Of a stretch of 64,000 nt of DNA, positions 1 to 10,600 are shown one piece after another. The DNA is taken from NCBI GenBank assembly GCA_950097015.1, contig CATNEN010000008.1:2666001-2730000 (forward strand), written 5' to 3'. The number at the start of each line of letters is the position of its first letter. Position 1 is the first letter of the stretch. Source of the DNA: Macrostomum hystrix. Lineage: Eukaryota; Platyhelminthes; Macrostomidae. Below the pieces are notes generated by a model. That model was given only the letters and a program-made list of their open reading frames with translations. It was not told the origin of the DNA and searched no databases. Both the position numbers and the translations under genes were made by a program.

Positions 1-2312
1 TGTTGACATGGTTTAACTGTTCAAACTGACAATTGAAATTTCTTTTATTAAATCATTTATGTATCATAGCTACAAATGGAGAGCATATTTAAGCAATTAT
101 TCTTTCCACATATGCTTACAGAGTAGCTAATGCCCCACATGATGACAGACTTCAGTGGTTCATTTGCACGAAAGAGTTTAAGCTTCTGGCGAACACCCTT
201 GACTTTGCGACTTTTCTTCACATGGATGTCCATAACTGGCTTGAGGCTGCTATGATTAAAGAAAAGTTGCAAATTTTTCCTTTATTTTTATGATAACAGT
301 TGCCAAGCAGCAACGGTGATCTGGTTACACTGCTGGAAAATCAGATATAACTAAAAAGTAAATTAAAGGTGTCATATAAAGTACATATAAACTGTATTGT
401 TTAAATGTACTTAAAAGTCTAATAAATGATAAGCCTAATCTGTACATTATACCAAGGAAATCTACATATAACTCCATCCTCTCAACATTCAAAAAAAATA
501 TATATATGTCCAGATTAAATTATTTAAATTAGCCATACTTCATTAACAAAAGGACTTCCATAAAAGTCAGAGAATCAAATGAACAAAGACAATTTGGTTG
601 CCTGCTACTAAAGAGATTCACAATATGAAATACAATTAAAAATGGGAAAATATATTTGCTTTATTAATTATGTTTTAGATACAAAATAGATACAAAAAAG
701 CAAAATTCATATGGATAGGCAAGATATAAATAAAGATTTTTTCACCCTTAAGAATTATCTTTTTATTCATGAATTCGAACTTTATTTTTTTTATTTTTAC
801 TTTAATTCTAGCATTATCTATAATAATAGAAGTTATGCTTATGCTTATGCTTATGCTTATGATTTTTATGCTTATTAGTACATTTTAAACCATGTTTTTT
901 AGTTATAGAGTGCATTAAAGAGAAAAAAACAAAAAAAATGAAACAGATGGTTTTTGTAATCCACTTGTTATTACACCAGGTTATAATTTCAACCATCAAA
1001 AAGAAAATAAGAAACTTATATCGTTCAAAACCTAAGGGAGTCTATTTCAGAGTAGAATATTAGTATAAACCGTTTAAATAATCTAACGTTCTTAAATAAT
1101 GTACAGGTCAGATTGTTTAGGTTAGAGAACACATTAATATTAGATTGGTTTCCAATGTTTTCTCGGTTTGTTCTCTGAATTTTTTATTCCGTGCTGTGTA
1201 CGCAAATTATAAATATGATTGCATAAAAATTAACGCGTTTACTTCAAGAAATACTTTAATTTAGTTTTAGGGAACTGGGATGTTCTCATTTAAAGCTGCT
1301 TGTAAAGTTTTGTTAAAATGAGTTTCTTGCGTTGTGTTTCGTAGCCGGTGAAATGAGAAGCCAGTGTCCAATATGACGTTTTTGAATAGATTGCAGTTGC
1401 TACTTGCTAGGATCCCTTTTTAGTATACTTCTTGCATTTTTCATGCAATCTCCTGAACTTTATGTTACTGAGATCTCTCATCTGCTGTGACCTGAGCCAT
1501 TTAGTTAATATAATTATTTTTTATTTAGACGAAACAATACTTTGTCAGACCTTATGAGACGGTTTGAATAAAATTCATTTGGACTTAAGAATCAGTCATT
1601 CTAACTCAGTTCCTCTGTTTCTTCTGGCTTGTCATGGTCTAAGCAATTTTTTCATATTGTTTTTCGCAGCCAGACTTGAAGAACATATATAATATTCTTG
1701 CACACCGAGCGTCGGAGCGTAGACGAACTCTACAGCGATAATTGAAACCTTTGTTCGATGCTGTATTTTCGAGAATTCATTTTTTAAGTTCCCAATTATA
1801 AACTTCATTTCAAGGTTCATTGACGCATGAGTTCAGTTCCAACGCTGGTCATGAGACCAGCGTTGATCAATTTGGCTCGAATTCTCGAAAATGATGGAAT
1901 TGCAACTGAGAGATTGATCGATAGATATCAACGAAAAATGGAGCTAAATTTTGAGAAGCATGAAATCCCGAAGGTGATGGTTATGAGTGAAAACTGAAAT
2001 GCCCCTCTGCGGTTCACGAAGTCGTGGCTTTGCCATGCTTTTTCAAGCATTGTTATCTAGATGGAGAATTTTGCCGCTCAGCGAGCCAGTGTTATCGCAA
2101 AGATGCACCCAGAAATTTCTATTCCCTTTTGCACCTCGTTCGCCAGCTCAATCATCCATTGGACTCTGAGTTTTAAGAAATCGCTACTCTAAGAGTTTTC
2201 TAAAGAAAAGCTCAGCTAAATATAAGCTTTGCTACCAGCTCCAAGCAGAGTTGAAACAGCAGAGAGCTTTTAGAAGTGGACTCTGAAACTATCGCTGCCT
2301 GATAAATCCAGA
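1..2312. other. AT-rich non-coding flank and 5' region of the SLC18 gene
   Basis: No exon could be supported on either strand; the short open frames here have no recognisable domain and AT-rich codon use unlike the real exons. A short (TTATGC)n hexamer run lies at about 836-868. A perfect 10-bp inverted repeat with a 4-base loop sits at 1841-1864. The last few hundred bases probably contain the 5' UTR and promoter of the transporter starting at 2313, but no TATA box is evident. Confidence 0.6.
1841..1864. other. Perfect short hairpin
   Basis: AACGCTGGTC at 1841-1850 is followed by a 4-base loop ATGA and by the exact reverse complement GACCAGCGTT at 1855-1864. It is GC-richer than its surroundings. 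It could be an operator-like dyad, a structured UTR segment or chance. Confidence 0.6.
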
Positions 2313-5300
2313 ATGGGAGCGTTTGCTTGCGCTCTTAGACTAGCGGCCAGCGTCCGAGCAAAGTTGGAAAACTCCAAGCCATTCATTCTGGGCCTGGTGA
2401 TCGCTGTCAACCTGCTCGACCAGTGCCTGGTTACCGCCATCGGTGAAGAGCTCGATTCATTCTCATTTTCATTCATTTTTAACGCTAAATGAGGATCTAA
2501 ATCTGTACTTTCAGCTCCAATTATTCCACACTACCTGTACGAGAGAGATCTGCATTCGGCCAGAAGCGCTGCCGCTGCTAGCGGGGGCGAAACGACGCCA
2601 ATTTCTGGAAACTTCACCACGCAGGCTACACAGATTAACGCACGCTCGCCAGAAGATCGTCCGGAGAATTCCGGCAGTGGCCTGCCAGTTGTGGACGATA
2701 TTCGCAACCTGCTGGACATCTCCGATGAGAACGACAAAGTCGGCTGCTTACTGGCTTCAAGGTCTCTGGTGCAGATTGTAACTAATCCGCTGGTTGGTCA
2801 CTTTGTCAATAAGTAAGTCGAGAAAACAATTTAAATACGGTGAAAATCAAAAGTTTTCAATGACTGCCTATACAATTGATCGCAATAGACACGGTTGCGT
2901 CGTTGTTCTACTGGTCGGTGTCGCAACAATGTTCACTTCCGCCATCGGTATGTTCTCAGCTTACAATGAATTTTAACTTCTTCCTATGCAACAATAGCAT
3001 GCGGGCAGATCATTGACAACAAATTGCAGTGTACAGCTTTGCGGATAGCTTTTGGGCCTTCTTGGCTGGCCGTTCAATTCACGGACTGGGCTCATCTTGC
3101 ACCGCTATTGCGGGTAAGCGAACAATATTCGCAGGAATTTAAACAGAATGACGTAATTGACGCTATTTTTAGACGATAAATTTTATAATTTGGAGAATAG
3201 ATCAAGATACGTCACAGGCTATTTGTTGACACATGGCTTTTTAATTAATTATATAGTATGACTCACCATCGCCAGTGAGGTCAGTTCTATTTTTAGATAC
3301 AAGATTGCTTTACTAGAAAAAAACCTGGAGTAATTTTGAATTTCGATCGATATCATAAGGACAAGCAAGTATAATTGAACTGAGATGACTCAAGCAAGGC
3401 AATGGTGTACCTTCTCTAGCAGACTAATCGAAACATCCATAATTTCTTCGATTTATAATAATTCACTATTTGCTGCTCAACTTTTTATGCAACTTTTGAG
3501 ACGCAATTCAACCTTAATTTCATAGGCTTCGCTTTGCTAGCCTACATCTTCCCGGACGAGAAGACGAGATCCAAGGCGATGGGCCTAACATTGGGCGGTC
3601 AGGCCATGGGAGTACTGAGTGAGATGGCCTTGTCGCTAATTAACTACTATTGAGGAACTTAGCTCGTATCACGAAAAATCTCATATTCTCAAAATCTCTT
3701 ATTTAGGACATAATCTCAAACCCTCATTTGAAACAATAACTTAAACTCTCACCTGAGACACCACATAAACTCTTATCTAAGACACCACCTCAAACTCTTA
3801 TCTAAGACACCACCTCAAACTCTTATCTAAGACACCACCTCAAACTCTTATCTAAGACACCACCTCAAACTCTTATCTAAGACACCACCTCAAACTCTTA
3901 TCTAAGACACCACCTCAAACTCTTATCTAAGACACCACCTCAAACTCTTATCTAAGACACCACCTCAAACTCTTATCTAAGAAATCAATTCAAACTCTTA
4001 TCTAAGGCACCACCTCAAACTCTTATCTAAGGCACCACCTCAAACTCTTATCTAAGAAATCAATTCAAACTCTCGCCTGAGAAAGGAACTTAAACTCTCA
4101 CCTGAGAAAGGAACTTAAACTCTCACCTGAGATAGGAACTTAAACTCTCACCTAAGATAAAATATTCTCAAAACCTGGGCCCTAAACATCACCGGAATTC
4201 CGCATCTGCACTCTACCTTTAGTTACCTGCAGCATGCCATAATTTTCAGTCGGTTTTCCATTCGGCTCAGTTCTGTACCAGTTTTGTGGTCGACAAGTAC
4301 CATTCGCCGTTATCAGCGTGGCTCTGTTTATTGAACTCGGCAAGTTGATAAGAATGAAAATATCTCCATTTTTATTCTTGGTAATTGAGTGAAACAGTTT
4401 GCTCAACAATATGACTTTTCTCACCTTTGCAGTTTTGATGACGCTACTTATTCGATCCGAGCATCAAGGCAGAGTGAGATACCAATTTGACATTGCAATG
4501 TTAATTAATTGAAAACAAAAAACTGGTTACTAGTAGATATTACTAGTAGTAGTAAAGTAGGTATTTAACATACAGCGTATCCACTTGTTAGACAGTGTTT
4601 CTACCTGTTTGACAGTTTATCTACTAGTTAGACAAAGAAATTCCCTGTTAAGAGAGTGTATTTGCCTGTCTTACATTCCTTAAGTCAGTTGTTACAATAG
4701 ATGGATTAACTATAATTAAAATTCCAGGTGGACTGGGGCGAGCGTCAGTCGCTAGCCACCCTGCTGTCTGATCGCTACATCGTCATCGCCACCGCTGGCG
4801 TTTTCCTACAAGAGGCCGGCATCTCCCTGCTGGAGAGCACAATACCCATTTGGATTGAGAAGACTATGCAAGCTGAGAAATGGCAACTGGGTGAGCGAAC
4901 GGGCGGATAGATACATAGATAGCATTACATACTATAGCATAGTACTATGAGTAACTGCGTTCCCAAATCATAGGCGCCGTGTTCCTGCCAGACAGCGTGG
5001 CCTTCCTGCTGGCGTCGAATCTTGTGGGCTCCTACAGCTCCATGGGAGAGGACTGGCTAAAGGCCATGCTTAGCTTTGCTCTGTCCGGTATCTGCTTTGC
5101 AGTGGCAAGTATATCTTGGAGCCTCTGTTTAAATCTGATTGGTCTGCATCAGCTGGCCAATGAGAGTGAAGGGCGTGAGGTGGTGGGGTCGGAAGTAGGG
5201 CAGCTGCGGTGAGAAATCTTCCTTTCCTCTCGGAGAGGAGAGGGAGGGGCTTGTCGTGCAAGTTACGCCGTTGAAGGCCAACCTCCAAGGCACAGTGAAA

Positions 5301-6344
5301 GTGTACACTGCCAGACAATGAGAAAATCACGGCAGATGTACACACCTGTACATTTTGTTTCAAAACAAACAGAAAAAATAATAAAATATTAAGCCAGAGA
5401 TGTCGCAGGAAATGTCACAGTGATAATCTCTAAAATCCCACTGTCAGATCCCATCGGCTAGAACCGTCTACCACCTGCTGCTACCGCACTTTGGCATCGG
5501 CCTGGCTCTGGGCATTGTGGACGCTTCTCTGTTCCCGTTGCTAGGCAACCTGGTGGACACGCGGCATCCGGGATCCTATGGCAGTGTCTATTCTCTGTGC
5601 AACACCAGTGTCGCAGCAGCGTTTATTTTCAGTGAGTCGATCTGCGATAAAAACGTCAATATTCTGTACTCTGTACTCAATCGATTCCCCCAGTTCGCCG
5701 AATTCCCCCAGTTCGCCGAATTCCCCCAGTTCGCCGAATTCCCCCAGTTCGCCGAATTCCCCCAGTTCGCCGAACTCCCCCAGTTCGCCGACGAATTCCC
5801 CCAGATCGCCGAATTCCACCAGTTCGCCGAATTCCCCCAGTTCGCCGAATTTCCCAACCTTGAAACCAAGCCTCGAAAACTTCGCAGGCCCAATAATAGG
5901 CGGCCTGCTAGTGAAGCACGCCAGCTTCTCCTACGCCGCCATCGGCATGGGCGCTCTGCACCTGCTGTTCTCGCCCCTCAATCTGCTACTGCGCGAGGGC
6001 GCCGCGCAGGCTAACGCCAACCGCGATATGCAGTCCGTGAGTCAGACTTTTGCGTGAGCTATAAATAGCATGCGGTCACGTGACAGCCGATCACCCCATT
6101 TTTTCTTATCTGGTATAGTCAGGACGTGAGGCGGTCTTCCAAGTGGTGTAGAATTTTTGAATCAATTAGCCAGGCCAGCCAATAGGAAACTGCCTAAACA
6201 GCCAATGTACACTGCCAGCCTTCCCTTTCTTGTTCTTTCTCGCAGATCCGTCTAGTCAACTCCGAGAGTTCGGCCTCGATCTATTCCGGCCACCAGCTGA
6301 AGGAGCCTAAACGAATCTCGTCCAGTGCCGAGGATGAGCGCTGA
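2313..6344 (+). CDS. SLC18-family vesicular amine transporter (VMAT/VAChT-like), 12 exons
   Basis: Proton-antiport major-facilitator protein that would load amine transmitter into secretory vesicles. Exons: 2313-2442, 2515-2812, 2889-2947, 3030-3113, 3526-3618, 4250-4339, 4433-4473, 4728-4890, 4974-5101, 5448-5631, 5888-6036, 6246-6344; phases close to 505 aa, the usual family size. An in-frame TAG at 2271 supports the ATG at 2313. Family signatures in order: TM1 with D36 (LLDQ) and PIIP; a long lumenal loop (about residues 50-105) with an NFT glycosylation site; LLASRSLVQIVTNP (TM2); GRSIHGLGSS; LGGQAMGVL; PFGSVLY; LLESTIPIW with E301; GIVDASLFP with D387 (TM10); VDTRH; YGSVY. Intron 6 (4340-4432) has a GC donor; exon 9 joins at GCA|gtggca, not at the nearby gtatat, to keep frame. 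Odd: positions matching the mammalian VMAT2 TM2 lysine and TM11 aspartate are R126 and N414. PFGSV is more VMAT-like than VAChT-like, but an invertebrate SLC18 paralogue is possible. Confidence 0.92.
3735..4160. repeat. 25-bp minisatellite in SLC18 intron 5
   Basis: About 17 tandem units with core CACCTCAAACTCTTATCTAA. The middle units are nearly identical, while the outer ones drift to versions with ACTCTCACCTGAGA. The array lies inside the 631-bp intron between exons 5 and 6. Confidence 0.93.
4566..4690. repeat. Degenerate copy of the 20-bp CTACCTGTTAGACAGTG repeat
   Basis: About six diverged units (such as CCACTTGTTAGACAGTG and CTACCTGTTTGACAGT) occupy intron 7 of the SLC18 gene. They match the homogeneous 20-bp array just 3' of the same gene at 6586-6812, so one is probably an older or seeding copy of the other. 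Confidence 0.7.
5225..5335 (+). mobile_element. Partial SINE-like copy in SLC18 intron 9
   Basis: The block GGCTTGTCGTGCAAGTTACG, then GGCCAACCTCCAAGGC and ACAATGAGAAAAT, matches in the same order and spacing a block at about 63712-63785 (GGCTTGCCGTGCAATTTACG, GGCCAACCTCCAAGGC, ACGATGAGAAAGT). The distal copy has a tRNA-like head; none is visible here, so this looks 5'-truncated or diverged. Confidence 0.75.
5690..5850. repeat. 18-bp minisatellite in SLC18 intron 10
   Basis: About nine units of TTCGCCGAATTCCCCCAG, nearly perfect, ending 40 bp before the exon 11 acceptor. Because 18 is a multiple of three the array reads open in several frames, but the flanking splice sites (5632 donor, 5887 acceptor) and the continuity of the transporter sequence show that it is intronic. 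Confidence 0.93.
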
Positions 6345-6398
6345 AGTTTTTCGCCAGCTGTCTAATATGGACTTTGGAAAAAATATGATAAAAGGCGC

Positions 6399-6404
6399 AA
6401 TAAA
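6399..6404 (+). terminator. Poly(A) signal of the SLC18 gene
   Basis: Canonical AATAAA 55 bp after the stop codon. Confidence 0.7.
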
Positions 6405-7693
6405 TATTAAACAGTCGTACAAAAAAACACTGTCAAGCACTGGCACTTGCCTCAATCTGTTAAATTCTTATTAGAAAATTCAACTGACGTAAATTATGAC
6501 TTCTTAAAGCAGCATTTGCTGAGAAAAATTTGCCAGCTTAAAATTACGCACTCATTAACCTTTTAATCCATTTTCTATCCTACCTGTTAGTCAGTGAGTC
6601 TACCTGTTAGGCAGTGTATCTACCTGTTAGACAGTGTATCTACCTGTTAGACAGTGTATCTACCTGTTAGACAGTGTATCTACCTGTTAGACAGTGTATC
6701 TACCTGTTAGACAGTGTATCTTCCTGTTAGACAGTGTATCTACCTGTTAGTCAGTGTATCTACCTGTTAGACAGTGTATCTACCTGTTAGACAGTGTATC
6801 TACCTGTTAGACAGGTTTGAAAATTTTGAAAATTCGTCTGTTAGGACTTAGAAACACAAATTCAAAAAAAAATTTTTAATTGTCCTCTTGGTATCAAATA
6901 ACTTTATACATTTTATTGAAAACATCTAGAAATAAGAAAATATCTTGACTTTGAAATCAGGTGTTTGATTTTTTCCGAATTGATTTTTTTATTGCACAAA
7001 ATCATGTACTTAACACGTAGACACTTAATTTAACTAACTTTTTAATTCTGTTGTTATGCTAAAATACATCGAATTTCAGAAAAATATAGAATGAACAAAA
7101 ATATTTTGTACTCGCAGATGCTGAATATTGACAATGCAGTGAGGTGGTTGCTAACTGGTATAATTATAAAAAGCGAATTACAATAATTACTACACAAATA
7201 AGTAATAAAAAGCGTCAATGTTATTGCCAATAAGACTAAACTAACAGACAAATGATTTTTATCGATCTTGTAAAAACTAGCTGTAAAAAATATCTCAAGT
7301 TTGAGCTGACCCTATTTTTCTTTGCTTAACTATTCACAAATTAGTGGAGACTATGAGAAAAACTAGAGTATTTTAGCGACAATGCAGTTTATATAATTGC
7401 GAAATATTGGGCAAAGTACATTTTAATACGAGTACATTATGCAAATAGCTTGGACTAATACAGTCAAACAACAGTCAAAACAGCACAACAAAAGTGGAAT
7501 AAATATGTCACGAAGAGCATCTGCTAAACAAAGATACTATTAACAAGACTGGACATCGGACAATCTAATAGACGTCTTAAAGCTTAAAGTGTTTTGCTCA
7601 TTGTTTATATCTCGTAAATCGAACCTAACCTAAAAAGTACGTTAAAAACCTGACTCTACGAATGTTTATAGAAAAATCTGCTTAACAAAAATT
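6405..7693. other. Intergenic region between convergent genes
   Basis: Apart from the 20-bp array at 6586-6812 this is AT-rich sequence with no supportable exon. It should hold the 3' UTR of the BCH-domain gene reading leftward from 7694. Confidence 0.6.
6586..6812. repeat. 20-bp minisatellite 3' of the SLC18 gene
   Basis: About eleven units of TCTACCTGTTAGACAGTGTA, with only a few substitutions (TAGTCAGTG; TTCCTGTTAG). Confidence 0.95.
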
Positions 7694-10600
7694 TCAAAAG
7701 CCGAATCCTTTGTGAGCGGCCTCCCATCCGCGAAGGACGTCCAGCTGGTCAGGGATTGTGGAGGCCAGCTGGGGCAGCAGGTCCTGCAGCTGCTGCAGGG
7801 AGGACACGCAGGTCACGCGATCGCGGAATGAGCGACTGGAAGGATTGGCCCGGTTAAGTTGGTTATAATACATATAAAGGGATAACTTTGGGAATCGAGC
7901 TCAGGGACCTTTGTGCGAGAGGCAAACCTGAAAATGGGCTCGCTAGAAATCATTGCTTTACTACAGGGGTCGGCAAACTCCGGCCCGCGGGCCAGATGCG
8001 GCCCTCGAAGCTCCCAAATCCGGCCCGTTGCCCCTTCTGACATCTACAGTGTCCTGTTTCATCTCTCTCGTGTCTTATCTCTCCCGTGTCTAATCTCTCC
8101 TGTGTCTCATCTCTCCCGAGTCTCATCTCTCCCGTGTCTCATCTCTCCCATATCTCATATTTATACAGTCAATGCGGCCCGCTGTCGTCTTTTAGGTTCT
8201 CTCTTTGGCCCGCCAGCAAATAAGTTTGCCTACCCCTGCTTTACTACGAGCTAATATTACTGTGCTTCAACTTAATATGATGCATCCATCCCATAATCTG
8301 ACATCGCTATTTGGTCTGACAACCATCAATTTTTTTGCTGAACCTTGCTTGGCGGATATCAGTTTTGTGCAAGCAGCTTAAAGAGGCTACTCACGAGGTG
8401 AACGCGCGACTCAGCACAGACAGTGTGCTCAACGAGAAGGTCGAGTGGAGCACGTAGACTCTACTGAGTCCGGACTGGGACTCCAGCCAGGTAGCGGCCT
8501 GTTTGAGCCAGGCCACCTTTGGGAACTGGCCCCTGGTAGCTGGCGAGTGCAGATACACTAGCGAATAGGCCGGCGTGCGCAGCTGACGAATGGCGTGGCA
8601 TAGCAGCCTGGAGAGGCAGTGAAATTACTTCTAGCTGTTAGCTTTAAAGTACATCTAGCATATTCGTATTTTTTATTTAGCTAAGGTTTAGTCTATGGCT
8701 GCTGGTACAGCTAGGGTTTAGTCTATGGCTGCGGATACAGCTAGGGTATAGTCTATGGCTGCGGATACAGCTAGGGTATAGTCTATGGCTGCGGATACAT
8801 CTAGGGTTTAGTCTATGGCTGCGGATACAGCTAGGGTTTAGTCTATGGCTGCGGATACAGCTAGGGTTTAGTCTATGGCTGCGGATACAGCTAGGGTTTA
8901 GTCTATGGCTGCGGATACAGCTAGGGTTTAGTCTATGGCTGCGGATACAGCTAGGGTTTAGTCTATGGCTGCGGATACAGCTAGGGTTTAGTCTATGGCT
9001 GCGGATACAGCTAGGGTTTAGTCTATGGCTGCGGATACAGCTAGGGTTTAGTCTATGGCTGCGGATACAGCTAGGGTTTAGTCTATGGCTGCGGATACAG
9101 CTAGGGTTTAGTCTATGGCTGCGGATACAGCTAGGGTTTAGTCTATGGCTGCGGATACAGCTAGGGTTTAGTCTATGGCTGCGGATACAGCTAGGGTTTA
9201 GTCTATGGCTGCGGATACAGCTAGGGTTTAGTCTATGGCTGCGGATACAGCTAGGGTATGCTAAGAAGCTAACACATTTTAATGTAACAGATTCGTAGTA
9301 TATATGCATCGGATTTATTAATAAATCCTTTTCTGCACCGCATCCCAACTATCTCGTCTTCCTCTTCTAAGATTTTCTTAAGCACTGTCTCATCCTTTCA
9401 TCTTATTAATCCCCAAATCCCTATTTGCCTCTCATTCGCAGTAATAATTTCTTAGATCACGAGGCAGGCTTTCCACCCCCAGGAAACATTAATCTGAGAC
9501 TCACGCGGAGGGAACCCCTTGGAGACGGGGAGCTGAAGACGGGGACGCGGAGAATTCTGAGGTTCTCCCCTATGGCCGGTTTGCACTAGGGCGACTGTCA
9601 CAAGAGCAGCGACATGACATTGATGGGGGGTCTGGATCTTATCGGATGCACAAAAACCTAACATCCACAAAGGTGAGGAGAGGGAGAGAGAGAGCGGAGA
9701 GATGAGTCGAGAGGGGAAGAAGACACAGGCAGAGCGATACTGCTGCCCTATCTGACATGCAACTCATGTTATAGTGTCATGCACTCACAAGCAATCCCAT
9801 CTAAAAAGCCTTCACTATTCGCCCGTGCTCAGGGTAACAACAACGACCCCTGAAGGCATATCCTGACTAGAGAGAACTATGTGAACAAGAAGGAGAGCTG
9901 CTCTTGTTAGTGTGGCCCCGATATGCGCTTGAGCTGTACGAGATCAAGGCTGATCAAACAGGCCTTCATCTGGGAAATACAGGGCTTGACACAGAGGAAT
10001 GTTCTACTGCCTGAACGATTTCTCCTATAGACTTCTCTCGTTAGTGGATTATGGTGGATTCTTGGAGACAGTGATCTTGATGGATTCTTGGAGACAGTGA
10101 TCTTGATGGATTCTTGGAAACTGTGATCTTGATGGATTCTTGTAAACTGTGATCTTGATGGATTCTTGGAGAAAGTGATCTTGATGGATTCTTGGAGACA
10201 GTGATCTTGATGGATTCTTGGAAACTGTGATCTTGATGGATTCTTGGAAACTGTGATCTTGATGGATTCTTGGAGACAGTGATCTTGATGGATTCTTGGA
10301 GACAGTGATCTTGATGGATTCTTGGAAACTGTGATCTTGATGGATTCTTGGAGAAAGTGATCTTGATGGATTCTTGGAGACAGTGATCTTGATGGATTCT
10401 TGGAAACTGTGATCTTGATGGATTTTTGGAAACTGTGATCTTGATGGATTCTTGGAAAATGTGATCTTGATGGATTCTTGGAAACTGTGATCTTGATGGA
10501 TTCTTGGAAACTGTGATCTTGATGGATTCTTGTAAACTGTGATCTTGATGGATTCTTGGAGACTGTGATCTTGATGGATTCTTGGAAACTGTGATCTTGA

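Noticed and set aside
836-868. Telomere-like hexamer repeat
   Set aside because: TTATGC is not the metazoan telomere unit and only about five copies occur.
5102-5107. Alternative donor gtatat 6 bp downstream for SLC18 exon 9
   Set aside because: It looks slightly better as a donor, but joins to exon 10 out of frame and meets a stop codon at once.
8677-9348. 223-codon minus-strand frame with a ten-residue repeat
   Set aside because: A 30-bp minisatellite inside an intron; no supporting flanking coding sequence.
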